A stretch of 59,102 nt of DNA from Proteus vulgaris. GTDB taxonomy: Bacteria; Pseudomonadota; Gammaproteobacteria; Enterobacterales; Enterobacteriaceae. The stretch lies in contig NZ_JAEHOQ010000025.1 of the NCBI RefSeq assembly GCF_016239305.1, positions 1 through 59,102 of the forward strand, read 5' to 3'. The translations under genes and the position numbers were made by a program. Below are positions 40,073 through 48,251 of the stretch, one piece after another (within the stretch, counting starts at the first letter, position 1; every line of letters begins with the position of its first letter). Below the pieces are notes generated by a model. That model was not told the origin of the DNA. It ran no database searches and saw only the letters and a list, made by a program, of their open reading frames with translations.

Positions 40073-40486
40073 ATGGTGGATTCAGACATTTATGACATTT
40101 TAAGAAGTGTCAAAACAATTGCACTTGTTGGTGCGAGTAGCAAAGAAGATCGCCCAAGTTATAAAGTCATGAAATTCTTATTAGAACAAGGTTATGACGT
40201 TATTCCTGTAAATCCAGGTATGTCTGGACAAACATTATTAGGTCAACAATGCTATACCTCATTAAAAGATATTCCTGTCTCGATTGATATGGTTGATGTT
40301 TTCCGTCAATCATCTGCCGCATTAGAGATCGCAAAAGAAGCGATTGAAATTAATGCCAAAGTCTTATGGTTACAAATTGACGTAATTAATGAAGATGCTA
40401 AAGAATTAGCAGAAAAAGCAGGATTACGAGTGGTTATGGATCGTTGTCCTAAAAAAGAAATCGAAGCACACGGTCTTCCCTGGTAA
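40073..40486 (+). CDS. yccU: CoA-binding protein YccU
   Basis: A 137-residue protein with the Rossmann-like CoA-binding domain of succinyl-CoA synthetase alpha type (IALVGASSKEDRPSYKVMKF; GYDVIPVNPG). The C-terminus VVMDRCPKKEI is typical. Biological role unknown. It lies between mgsA and hspQ, as in E. coli. Confidence 0.92.
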   Translation: MVDSDIYDILRSVKTIALVGASSKEDRPSYKVMKFLLEQGYDVIPVNPGMSGQTLLGQQCYTSLKDIPVSIDMVDVFRQSSAALEIAKEAIEINAKVLWLQIDVINEDAKELAEKAGLRVVMDRCPKKEIEAHGLPW

Positions 40487-40497
40487 TAAATCAAAAT

Positions 40498-40527
40498 ATA
40501 ATCGCCGAAAACAAATTCGGCGATTAT
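40498..40527. terminator. Terminator between yccU and hspQ
   Basis: Perfect 12-bp stem ATAATCGCCGAA / TTCGGCGATTAT with a 6-base loop, serving the convergent genes yccU and hspQ. Confidence 0.85.
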
Positions 40528-40565
40528 CATATTTGTTCAGATCACGGTTTATTTCAATTATCTGG

Positions 40566-40886
40566 TTAATTTCTTAATCGTGGAGCCTGTAATTGGCTAC
40601 GAATTGACTGTGATAGCTCATCCAGTGAGTCATTATCTAAGTGTTCATCTGAAACTTCATAAGTTATCTGCGCTTCGGCAAGATAAGTATGAACGGGCTG
40701 TCCTTCATCATCTTCCATCACAACATGGTACCAAGGTGCTGCTCGCAAGGTCACATTAGATGCAATATCATCCTCATTAGGCTGATCAAGGGAATATTCA
40801 GCATCCACATCGACAACAACGCCTAAGTAGCCGAGTAATTTATGTCTAACTTGCTGTCCTATCCCAAATTTGCTGGCGGTCATCAT
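40566..40886 (-). CDS. hspQ: Heat shock protein HspQ
   Basis: Small hemimethylated-DNA-binding and Lon-specificity-enhancing heat-shock protein. [20 protein letters not shown] and [20 protein letters not shown] are diagnostic, and the C-terminus is QLQAPRLRN. Two tandem ATGs are possible (40886 and 40883); GGAGG is 7 bases before the first, while the second gives the usual 105 residues. A sigma-32 promoter lies upstream. Confidence 0.96.
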   Translation of the reverse strand: MMTASKFGIGQQVRHKLLGYLGVVVDVDAEYSLDQPNEDDIASNVTLRAAPWYHVVMEDDEGQPVHTYLAEAQITYEVSDEHLDNDSLDELSQSIRSQLQAPRLRN

Positions 40887-40923
40887 AGTATCACCTCCAT
40901 ATAGCCTTGCTTATTGGTTATAT

Positions 40924-40951
40924 ATATGAGGGTACAAAGTGAAATTTCAAG
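40924..40951 (-). promoter_or_regulatory. Sigma-32 promoter of hspQ
   Basis: On the minus strand CTTGAAA (40945-40951), a 13-base spacer and CCTCATAT (40924-40931) match the sigma-32 consensus CTTGAAA-N11-16-CCCCATNT with one difference. The -10 element is about 40 bases from the hspQ start. Confidence 0.82.
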
Positions 40952-41083
40952 GATTTGAAAAAAATATAATCCTTTGCTTTCATTATGAATAAAGAACCTC
41001 ACAAAATCAGATTATCTATTGTATAAAGAAAAGACAATAACCTGAGTAGAATTTTTATTTTAATAACACTATCAGGAGAGCAT

Positions 41084-41365
41084 ATGAAAATGGGTAGAGA
41101 ATATATTATTCAAGGACGTGTACAGGGCGTTGGGTTTCGTTTTTTCACTTATCAATGGATGAAAAAAAAACTAATAACAGGTTATGTTTGGAATCGTGAT
41201 GACGGCAGTGTGGGAGTAAGAGCGTTTGCAAAGGAAGAGGCGTTAAAAGAATTTGAAAATTGGTTAGAAACTGGTGGCCCTAGAAGCGCCAAAATTACAT
41301 TTTGGTCGGCTACAGCTTGTGAGTATGAATCAATGGCTGATTTTTCAATCCGCCATTATGAATAA
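41084..41365 (+). CDS. yccX: Acylphosphatase
   Basis: Small alpha/beta enzyme that hydrolyses acyl phosphates. The phosphate-binding loop with catalytic Arg is GRVQGVGFRFF; the catalytic Asn is in GYVWNRDDGSV. 93 residues. Preceded by GGAGAG. Convergent with tusE, as in E. coli. Confidence 0.94.
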   Translation: MKMGREYIIQGRVQGVGFRFFTYQWMKKKLITGYVWNRDDGSVGVRAFAKEEALKEFENWLETGGPRSAKITFWSATACEYESMADFSIRHYE

Positions 41366-41385
41366 TATAGTTTTTAATGATTTTT

Positions 41386-41414
41386 AATTAGCTTTTATTA
41401 AAAGCTAATTTTTT
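41386..41414. terminator. Bidirectional terminator between yccX and tusE
   Basis: Perfect 11-bp stem AATTAGCTTTT / AAAAGCTAATT with a 3-base loop and T runs in both directions. Confidence 0.88.
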
Positions 41415-41742
41415 AAATACATTTAACGGGTTTAGGTAAACCTGCCAATTTTGTGGCTTGTTTCGCCGGGCCTTTAGGAAATAAGCGATAAAGGTAACGA
41501 CTATTGCCTTTCTCTTCGCCATATTTTTGCGCAAGGGCTTTTACCAGCATACGAATAGCAGGGGAGGTATTAAATTCTAAATAAAATTGGCGAACAAAGC
41601 GGATAATTTCCCAATGTTGTTCTGTCAATTCAATTTCTTCTATTTCAGCTAATGTTGGAACCATATCTTCGCTCCATTCATTGCTATTTTTTAGATAGCC
41701 GTGGCTATCTGTCTCGATTTCTTTTCCGTTAAATACAAACAT
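41413..41742 (-). CDS. tusE: Sulfur carrier protein TusE
   Basis: Sulfur relay protein that hands persulfide sulfur from TusBCD to MnmA for 2-thiouridine in tRNA. The active Cys is the penultimate residue (PKPVKCI). [20 protein letters not shown] and [20 protein letters not shown] are diagnostic. I choose the ATG at 41742 (109 residues, as in E. coli); ATGs at 41748 and 41757 are also in frame and no strong ribosome-binding site decides. Confidence 0.93.
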   Translation of the reverse strand: MFVFNGKEIETDSHGYLKNSNEWSEDMVPTLAEIEEIELTEQHWEIIRFVRQFYLEFNTSPAIRMLVKALAQKYGEEKGNSRYLYRLFPKGPAKQATKLAGLPKPVKCI

Positions 41743-41924
41743 GTGCATTATGACCAATCAAAAATAATAGCGTTAATTTAGCAAAAATAAGGAAAATACC
41801 CAAGTAGAACCCATAAATCGTTGATTAATTAAGCCATTGACTTGTAATGCGTTTAATTTTACAGCAAACAGTATAATAAGGCCTTTACAATATAAGCCTA
41901 GGTGTTTATATTGCTCCCTATTGC

Positions 41925-42012
41925 GGAGGGGTGGCCGAGCGGCTGAAGGCAGCGGTCTTGAAAACCGCCGATGGGAAACCATCCGAGAGTTCGAATCTCT
42001 CCTCCTCCGCCA
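41925..42012 (+). tRNA. serT: tRNA-Ser (anticodon UGA)
   Basis: 88-base class II tRNA with a complete acceptor stem (GGAGGGG / CTCCTCC with one G-U), long variable arm and encoded CCA. The anticodon stem GCGGT/ACCGC encloses the loop CTTGAAA with TGA at 41959-41961. The T-arm GAGAGTTCGAATCTCTC is intact. Directly downstream lie sequences suggesting past site-specific integration. Confidence 0.97.
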
Positions 42013-42029
42013 TCTCATCATCTCCTAGC

Positions 42030-42092
42030 GTCTCCTGAAGTATCCTAATCCCAAGTAAATCAAGCATTCCAATTATCATTGTCTCCTGAAGT
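42030..42092 (+). repeat. Direct repeats downstream of tRNA-Ser
   Basis: GTCTCCTGAAGT occurs at 42030-42041 and again at 42081-42092, with partial copies (TCTCCTAGC, GTCTCTTAACGTC) around them. Clusters of this kind occur beside tRNA genes used by tyrosine integrases. Confidence 0.5.
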
Positions 42093-42143
42093 CTCTTAAC
42101 GTCTATTGAAAGCTCCATTTTTTGGATGTAAATGGGGAACATC

Positions 42144-42169
42144 ATACCCCCTTAATATTTAATACCCCC
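42144..42169 (+). repeat. Paired ATACCCCC elements, possible integrase arm sites
   Basis: ATACCCCC at 42144-42151 and 42162-42169, 18 bases apart, with GGGG in opposite orientation at 42134-42137. Tandem GGGGGTAT-type elements are typical of the arm-binding sites upstream of P4-family integrases. No integrase gene follows. Confidence 0.4.
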
Positions 42170-42271
42170 AATATGAAACTAACAGTTAAGCAAGTTGATA
42201 ATTTTCTCTCAAATGGATTATAAACAACTAAACTAAGAACAAAAACTGAAGTGCTTAAGATCACATATTGT

Positions 42272-42291
42272 GCCTCTTGATTGAGGCTTTT
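42272..42291 (+). terminator. Short stem-loop before the unknown gene
   Basis: GCCTC-TTGATT-GAGGC followed by TTTT. It may terminate transcription coming from the tRNA side. It overlaps the first codons of a possible longer reading frame, which argues for the downstream start at 42343. Confidence 0.55.
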
Positions 42292-42342
42292 CTGATTATT
42301 TTGATAATCTCATTAGGAATATTAATATTTTTTGGTGATGAC

Positions 42343-43224
42343 ATGAAATCAAAAACATTAGGTTTAGATCTTCTGTATTGGCAATTTGTTGATCTTGCAA
42401 TAAATAAAGAGTATGTAACAACGACTGATTTTCTTGGAAGATTTAGAATTAATCAAGATAGAGTAAATAAAATAATCTCTGAACTAGAAAAAACGAACGT
42501 TATTGTTAAAGACGATGGAAAATATAAAGTCATTGGTTTTCCAACAGAATTGAATTGGCGAGAAGTAAGTTCAACACAACCCCAAGGTGATGAGTGGGGG
42601 TTAAATGAAAAATATACAAATGTGCTGACAATAGAAGAGGGTAAAACATTTGTTTATCAGGACTTTTACAACAGAGGGTTCACTGGAAAGCCTGAATTTC
42701 TCATAGACATTCATGGTGATATTGCAAAGTATCATGCTGTTAGCTTTGGTGGTGTTAATGAGCGATTGAGATATGCGTATTTATCAGCTTACTGGCCTAG
42801 AGAAACAATAGTTGCTTTTCATTACGATGAGGAAATAAAAACCTTATTTATAGATGTAGACCTGCCTGAAATTGAGGACACACCAGTATCAAATGGTGAA
42901 AGACTAAAAACCGCAGAAGAATATTATTATGATTACGCGAGGCATGTTCATGCTATCGCTCTAAGAGTATCTGCTATCGGGTTTATGGTTTGCACAGAAA
43001 TAGAGAATGTCATAGTGGCTGGGTATTCTCAGATATTTAATCATGAAACTGGTGATGAAGATGATCTCTATTTAATCAATGTAAAATTGAATAGGGATAA
43101 ATTTGAAAGACTGTCTATTAAAAACATCTCCATGTGTGATCCTATTCAGTATCTATCAGGATTTGAAGCATTAGTTAAGATGAATAAGAATTATAAAATG
43201 AATGCAATCGACCTGAAATGGTAA
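42343..43224 (+). CDS. Unknown protein with a winged-helix-like N-terminus
   Basis: A 293-residue protein I do not recognise with certainty. The first ~60 residues (LGRFRINQDRVNKIISELEK) read like a DNA-binding helix-turn-helix. The C-terminal third (YSQIFNHETGDEDDLYLINV ... ISMCDPIQYLSGFEAL) recalls a conserved tail seen in some DUF4236-type proteins; this is a memory-based impression. Start at 42343 with GGTGAT upstream. It is the only intact gene in the remnant beside tRNA-Ser. Confidence 0.6.
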   Translation: MKSKTLGLDLLYWQFVDLAINKEYVTTTDFLGRFRINQDRVNKIISELEKTNVIVKDDGKYKVIGFPTELNWREVSSTQPQGDEWGLNEKYTNVLTIEEGKTFVYQDFYNRGFTGKPEFLIDIHGDIAKYHAVSFGGVNERLRYAYLSAYWPRETIVAFHYDEEIKTLFIDVDLPEIEDTPVSNGERLKTAEEYYYDYARHVHAIALRVSAIGFMVCTEIENVIVAGYSQIFNHETGDEDDLYLINVKLNRDKFERLSIKNISMCDPIQYLSGFEALVKMNKNYKMNAIDLKW

Positions 43225-43281
43225 TTTGCTCCCAATATCATCATTTATAAATAATTACACTAAAGAAAATGAGAATAGTGA

Positions 43282-43749
43282 GGACGGGATCGGGATGCTA
43301 AGAAAAAGCTAAGTGCGTATGGTGAGGTAAATGTCAAAGAAAAATCCAGTGGTCGTGAATTTAATAAAAATAAAGCTGGTGGGCCAACTAAAGATTTAGA
43401 CAGGAAAGATGTAAAAATTTATCGTGATCGCGTTGATAAAGTAAAATTGCACAGAGTATTTTGGTGAATCAGCTGATAACAAGGAATTGATGGATCGACT
43501 GGAAAAATATTGCGTGGAGAAATAAAAGCTACTGATATTAACAAGTGGTTTAATACACATGAAATTAGAGAATTGGAACGGTATCGTAATTTAGGTATTA
43601 AAGATGGCGAGATCCCGAGTAATATTGATGAGGTTTGGAATAATACTCATACAGCGAAGCGAGAAGACTATGATATCAACGAACGGACTCAGCCTTTATA
43701 TACACCAGAGGATATAGAACTATATGATAAACCTCAGGAAATAAAATAA
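43282..43749 (+). pseudogene. Frameshifted C-terminal remnant of a polymorphic toxin
   Basis: Three frame segments join into one protein-like sequence: DRDAKKKLSAYGEVNVKEKS onward to about 43456, then YFGESADNKELMDRLEKY in the next frame (about 43457-43510), then LRGEIKATDINKWFNTHEIR onward to the stop at 43749 back in the first frame. There is no start codon at the left end, where an in-frame TGA lies at 43279-43281. The style resembles the C-terminal toxin modules of Rhs, contact-dependent or Ids-type proteins. Two indels and no N-terminus make it non-functional. The toxin family is not identified. Confidence 0.65.
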
Positions 43750-43765
43750 TATTGCATTATATTTT

Positions 43766-43799
43766 ATAGGTGAGAAAACAGTTAGTAAAACTCACCTAT
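43766..43799. terminator. Stem-loop after the toxin remnant
   Basis: Perfect 9-bp stem ATAGGTGAG / CTCACCTAT with a 16-base loop between two convergent reading frames. Confidence 0.6.
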
Positions 43800-43824
43800 T
43801 TAATACCAAAATAATTTAAAAAAC

Positions 43825-44274
43825 TTATTTATTTATTTCATTATTTTTAGCTTGAAGGTAATCAGTGAGAAATGCTTGAGCATTACCTTCATGGGATATT
43901 CCTTCAGAGTAACTTACTGATATAGATTGAGATTCTCCTGGTATATAAAGGTTACCACAGCACTTATTCTCAATAATTAGAGCAACAAATTTATTTCCAT
44001 TAATGTTTATTGAGTATCGGGTATCTCTGCTTGTTTTTTCAACTTGCATCTTCTGAATTTTTAAATTCCAGTCATGGTCAATACCTTCGATCTGTACTAA
44101 TGCTTCATTAGCATTACGCTCACCGATACGTAGGGTCCAAACAATCACTCCTTGTTGACCTTTATAGGCAATGACATTATCTGCGACATCAGGGCGTTGT
44201 TCTGCATGTGCGCTCCCTATAATGCAGGTAAATAATATAACGATTAAAGCTATTAATTTTTTATAACTAGCCAT
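43825..44274 (-). CDS. Unknown secreted protein
   Basis: A 149-residue protein with a signal peptide (KLIALIVILFTCIIGSAHA, cleavage before EQRPDV), so probably periplasmic. The mature part is predicted rich in beta strands and contains a CC pair (ENKCCGNLYIPG). No family recognised. It is transcribed alone, toward the toxin remnant. Confidence 0.7.
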   Translation of the reverse strand: MASYKKLIALIVILFTCIIGSAHAEQRPDVADNVIAYKGQQGVIVWTLRIGERNANEALVQIEGIDHDWNLKIQKMQVEKTSRDTRYSININGNKFVALIIENKCCGNLYIPGESQSISVSYSEGISHEGNAQAFLTDYLQAKNNEINK

Positions 44275-44470
44275 ATTCCTTTATCCTAATCTGTTGTTAT
44301 ATATAAATAATTATTTAAATATCAATGATTAATTACTATGATGTTAGTCATCATAATAGATTTGTTTATTTTAAAACATAGTACAGAGTTATTATTAGGA
44401 TATTTCTTGTTTAATTTCCAATGAAATATTAATCAATTCTTATTAAATAAAAGTAATATAATAAAGATGG

Positions 44471-44503
44471 ATACAGAGAAGTTACACTTCTCTGTATTTT
44501 TTT
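44471..44503. terminator. Stem-loop downstream of the nucleoside operon
   Basis: Perfect 11-bp stem ATACAGAGAAG / CTTCTCTGTAT with a 5-base loop, just past the nucleoside hydrolase stop. The T run is on the plus-strand side. Confidence 0.6.
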
Positions 44504-44515
44504 ATTTGATTCAGT

Positions 44516-45448
44516 TTACAAAGATAAAATTCGTTCAGAGATCAGTGACATTAATTTCTCCGATTGAACATCAGTAATTATCATCGTATTCATACGACAT
44601 TCATTTAAATTACCATTATTTTTAGGTGGTCTTAGATCATCATGGACTGTTGCAAAACTTAAACCAAAGAGTTTGCGTGATTCATATTCAATATCAATAT
44701 GTCCATTTATACCAGTGAAAATATCTGGGCGGATTAGATAACCTATTACACAGGGATCATGTAAGAAGGGATCAAATGCAGCATATCCACGAGACATTTT
44801 TGCGGCTGTTCTAGCAATAACATTACCTTGCTCTAATGACTGGCATAAACCTGCTCGGATATCAGCTTTATGAGTGACATCTAATCCCAACATAGTAATG
44901 TGTTCTGCTGTATCAAAGACAATATGTGCCGCGTGTGGATCGACATAAAAATTGAATTCGGCTGCTGGTGTTATATTCCCATTACAGAATGCGGCCCCAC
45001 CCATTAGAACAATATCTTTCACATTATCCTTAAGCCTTGGTTCTTTTAGCATTGCCATGGCGATATTGGTAAGTGGGGCTGTCGGGCAAAGGGTGACTTC
45101 TTTAGGGTTAGACATTACAGTATCAATGATAAAATCGACAGCATGTATATCGGGATAAGTGTAATTAGATTTCGGTAACATTACACCAGCAAGGCCATTA
45201 TTGCCATGTACTTGTGTTTTACTTCCTCGACGCGCTATCAAAGGTCGTTCACATCCTCTAGCTAAAGGGATATCAGGGCGTGACACAAATGAAAGAATAT
45301 TACGAGCATTCTCATGAACTTTATCTAACTCAATATTTCCAGCTACTGTTGTGATCCCCAGCACTTTTATTTCTGGTGATGCCAATGCGAGTAAAATAGC
45401 AATAGCGTCATCTACACCCGGATCACAATCTATAATAATTTTAGTCAT
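44516..45448 (-). CDS. Inosine-uridine preferring nucleoside hydrolase
   Basis: Calcium-dependent enzyme that splits ribonucleosides into base and ribose. The N-terminal DCDPGVDDA is the family metal motif, and a C-terminal-side Asp in FLHDPCVIGYL is the second metal contact. Start at the ATG at 45448, preceded by AAGGAGA; 310 residues. Last gene of an operon with a nucleoside transporter and a ribokinase, which fits uptake, hydrolysis and ribose phosphorylation. Exact nucleoside preference (RihA, RihB, RihC-like) cannot be read here. Confidence 0.88.
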   Translation of the reverse strand: MTKIIIDCDPGVDDAIAILLALASPEIKVLGITTVAGNIELDKVHENARNILSFVSRPDIPLARGCERPLIARRGSKTQVHGNNGLAGVMLPKSNYTYPDIHAVDFIIDTVMSNPKEVTLCPTAPLTNIAMAMLKEPRLKDNVKDIVLMGGAAFCNGNITPAAEFNFYVDPHAAHIVFDTAEHITMLGLDVTHKADIRAGLCQSLEQGNVIARTAAKMSRGYAAFDPFLHDPCVIGYLIRPDIFTGINGHIDIEYESRKLFGLSFATVHDDLRPPKNNGNLNECRMNTMIITDVQSEKLMSLISERILSL

Positions 45449-45523
45449 ATACTTCTCCTTTGATAACTTACATAATGCATTGAATAACAACTAGAATTAA
45501 AAAGAGAACTTATAAAATAAATA

Positions 45524-46711
45524 TCAGCTAATAAAAATACCGACCATCGTTGCAGATAAGCAACTCACCAACGTTGAACCCATGATCAGTCTAAAACTAT
45601 TCGCCGCTATCATTTTTCCATGTTCCTTACTGATACTGGCGACACAAGCGATAATCATTCCGACTGAACCAAAATTTGCGAACGAAATCAAGAACACAGA
45701 GATAATGGCTTCTGTTCTCGGGCTCAAATCCTCTAATTTGATATAATCAATCATTGCAACAAATTCATTTGTTAAAATTTTTGTGGCAATAATTTGCCCA
45801 AACTCAATACTGTCTTGCCAAGGAACACCAAGCACAAATGCAATAGGAGAGAAAATATAGCCAAGAAGACCTTGGAAACTTATTCCTATGAGGTGTAAAA
45901 AAATATCATTCAACATGCTAATTAGAGCAATAAAGCCAAGAAGCATTGGAACTATTGCTAGAATTAATTTAAAACCATCGAGCATATGTTCTGTTAGTAC
46001 TTCAAAAAAACTATGATGCTCATTTTTAGGGCCAGAAAAATTGTTTGATATCTCAATAGGATCGTTAGGGTTAATAATGGAAACAATAACGAAAGTACTA
46101 AAAAAATTTAGACAAACACCAATAAAAACAAACTGAGGTGATAACATTTGAGTGTAAGCACCTAATATTGCTATATCGACAGTAGACAGTGAGCATGCGG
46201 CTATTGTGTACATTTGTGGTTTTGTTAAATTGGGTATGTATTCTTTAATCGAAACATATACGGCCATCATGCCTACAACGACAGCACTAACTGCTGAAAA
46301 AGATTCAAGTTTACCTACTTTGGCTATTTTATTAATAAGGTATCCGATAGTCAGAATAATCAATCGTAGAATACCAAAATATTTTAATATCCCAATAATT
46401 GAACAAATAAATACTAAAGGCATTAGAGCAACAATAACAAACACAATAGGTGTTTTAGTGCTTATATCTCCAAATACAAAATCAATTCCTTTATTTGCAT
46501 GATGTACTAAATACTCTATACCTATATTCGTCATATTAAGAATTGTGATCCCAATAGATGTATGTAAAAGTATAAAAGCTACGATGGCTTCTATTAATAA
46601 AAGAATAATAATGGGAATGAATTTTCTTTTTATTTTATTAGCATTAAAACTAATAGAAGATGCCACTATAAAAATTAAGAGAAGGCTAATAATGAAAATT
46701 AAATATTTCAT
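45524..46711 (-). CDS. Concentrative nucleoside transporter (NupC family)
   Basis: A 395-residue inner-membrane ion-coupled nucleoside permease. Hydrophobic helices cover most of the length, and family segments include GIEYLVHH..., SAVSAVVVGMMAVYVSIKEY, LTKPQMYTIAACSLSTVDIA and ISFANFGSVGMIIACVAS near the C-terminus. GAGG lies before the ATG. Middle gene of the operon. Confidence 0.88.
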   Translation of the reverse strand: MKYLIFIISLLLIFIVASSISFNANKIKRKFIPIIILLLIEAIVAFILLHTSIGITILNMTNIGIEYLVHHANKGIDFVFGDISTKTPIVFVIVALMPLVFICSIIGILKYFGILRLIILTIGYLINKIAKVGKLESFSAVSAVVVGMMAVYVSIKEYIPNLTKPQMYTIAACSLSTVDIAILGAYTQMLSPQFVFIGVCLNFFSTFVIVSIINPNDPIEISNNFSGPKNEHHSFFEVLTEHMLDGFKLILAIVPMLLGFIALISMLNDIFLHLIGISFQGLLGYIFSPIAFVLGVPWQDSIEFGQIIATKILTNEFVAMIDYIKLEDLSPRTEAIISVFLISFANFGSVGMIIACVASISKEHGKMIAANSFRLIMGSTLVSCLSATMVGIFIS

Positions 46712-46764
46712 AACGACCTCGATTATATAATTTATTAACGGGGTGGGTTATTTATGCGCTTCCC

Positions 46765-47964
46765 TTACATACACTCTTTTTTTAATCTGGCATCAACACT
46801 TGTTCGAGATGGCATTGATGATGCACCTTTTTTTTCAACAGCCAATGATGCATAAGCAATAGAAAATTTAATTGCTTCATCCATATTTTTACCTTCTATT
46901 AATTTTGCAGCCAAAGCACCAGTGAATGCATCGCCTGCACCACTTGTATCAACAACAGACGCACTCATTGCTTTGTAATATTTCATCGTGCTACCGTTGA
47001 AATAAAGAGCACCACTATCACCAAGTGTCATTACTATTTCTTTAACACCTAAGTTATGTATTGCTTTTATGGCTTCCTGTGCTGAAATAACGCTATCAAT
47101 TTTAATGTTTGATATTAGTTCTGCTTCTGTTCCATTTGGTATTAATAAATCAATAGATGGCAAATGTGAGACAATTTGATCTGAATAGGGCGCTGGGTTA
47201 AGAATGACATAACATCCCGATTTTTTTGCTATTTCAATCGCAAATTTGGTCGCCTCTATATTATTTTCTAATTGAGTAAGAAAAATTTTTGCCGATTGCA
47301 GATTATTAATATCTGAAAGAATTTCAGCTTTAGTGATTGTTGCATTAGCTCCTAAATCAATAATAATACTATTATTGCCGGTGGCGTTCTCAACCATAAC
47401 TAATGCATTCCCTGTCTTTGCATTAGCATCCTTAATTAATGTGTATGAACTTATTTTTGTAGTACCGAAATATTTTTCTGCGGTAGCGCCAAATGAATCG
47501 TCGCCTACTTTAACAAAAAAATGCACATGATCATTTAATTCAGAGGCTGCAACCGCTTGATTTGCACCTTTCCCTCCAGGGAAAAAATTTGTAGAGATTG
47601 CTTTGATTGTCTCTCCGACAAAAGGGAATCTTTCAACTTCTGTGACAACATCTAAATTGAAAGATCCTAGAATATATAATGAGCATTTATCTGCAGTTTT
47701 TTTATCTCCATTTCGTGCTTCGCAATTAATTTGAAGTACTCTGGTTTCATCAATAGTTCTATTTATTATTGGTTCTAATTCAATTTTTTGTAATCGCACA
47801 CCACCATGAAATTTAGTTGCTATACCTAATAACTGTAATTCATCTATGTATCTTCTTACTGTTCTTTCCGATACATGAAGTAGAGCACTAAGCTCTTTTA
47901 CGTAGATAGAATTATCTTTCACTAATTTTTTTCTGATAAATGCAATACTACTCTTTTTTTTCAT
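46765..47964 (-). CDS. Ribokinase fused to a DeoR-type DNA-binding domain
   Basis: Residues about 1-60 form a DeoR-family helix-turn-helix (VKELSALLHVSERTVRRYID, followed by FHGGV). Residues ~95-399 are a PfkB carbohydrate kinase of the ribokinase type: LGSFNLDVV, the sugar-binding FPGGKGANQAVAA, and the catalytic anion hole DTSGAGDAFTGAL. It should phosphorylate the ribose released by the hydrolase and may also regulate its own operon, sensing sugar or sugar phosphate. The ATG at 47964 is preceded by GAGGGGTGAT; the upstream ATG (47976) overlaps that sequence. 399 residues. Confidence 0.85.
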   Translation of the reverse strand: MKKKSSIAFIRKKLVKDNSIYVKELSALLHVSERTVRRYIDELQLLGIATKFHGGVRLQKIELEPIINRTIDETRVLQINCEARNGDKKTADKCSLYILGSFNLDVVTEVERFPFVGETIKAISTNFFPGGKGANQAVAASELNDHVHFFVKVGDDSFGATAEKYFGTTKISSYTLIKDANAKTGNALVMVENATGNNSIIIDLGANATITKAEILSDINNLQSAKIFLTQLENNIEATKFAIEIAKKSGCYVILNPAPYSDQIVSHLPSIDLLIPNGTEAELISNIKIDSVISAQEAIKAIHNLGVKEIVMTLGDSGALYFNGSTMKYYKAMSASVVDTSGAGDAFTGALAAKLIEGKNMDEAIKFSIAYASLAVEKKGASSMPSRTSVDARLKKECM

Positions 47965-47973
47965 ATCACCCCT

Positions 47974-48005
47974 CATTTGTTAAAAAATGTTTCACCATTT
48001 GTTAA
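47974..48005. promoter_or_regulatory. Paired operator-like repeats upstream of the fusion gene
   Basis: CATTTGTTAA occurs at 47974-47983 and 47996-48005, with start points exactly 22 bases apart (about two helical turns), directly before the fused regulator-kinase gene. A good candidate for binding by the DeoR domain. Confidence 0.5.
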
Positions 48006-48182
48006 GATGATAGAGATTAATTAAGTTTATTCTGTATGAGTAGTCACGTTTTTTGCTCGTAATTGGACAGTTATCTGTCCATTTAGATAAATTTTTAGAA
48101 AAATATGCGGTAAACGAAGTTTGCTTATGTTGGATGATTATCTAAAATCATTGAGAATTATTTACTGATTTTTAATTTTTCT

Positions 48183-48218
48183 ATGATTGAAATGATTGAA
48201 ATGATTGAAATGATTGAA
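48183..48218 (+). repeat. Four tandem copies of a 9-bp unit
   Basis: ATGATTGAA repeated four times without interruption in a non-coding stretch. Such minisatellites can vary in copy number. Confidence 0.9.
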
Positions 48219-48251
48219 TATCTAGAGAGTGGATAGGAGAATTGATAGTTT

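Noticed and set aside
41773-42145. Open frames overlapping the tRNA gene
   Set aside because: They run through the tRNA-Ser sequence on both strands and have no homology or ribosome-binding site.
42268-42342. Longer start of the unknown gene, giving a hydrophobic N-terminus
   Set aside because: Its first codons lie in a stem-loop with a T run, and a good ribosome-binding site precedes the ATG at 42343.
48183-48218. CRISPR-like array
   Set aside because: The 9-bp units are contiguous with no spacers.
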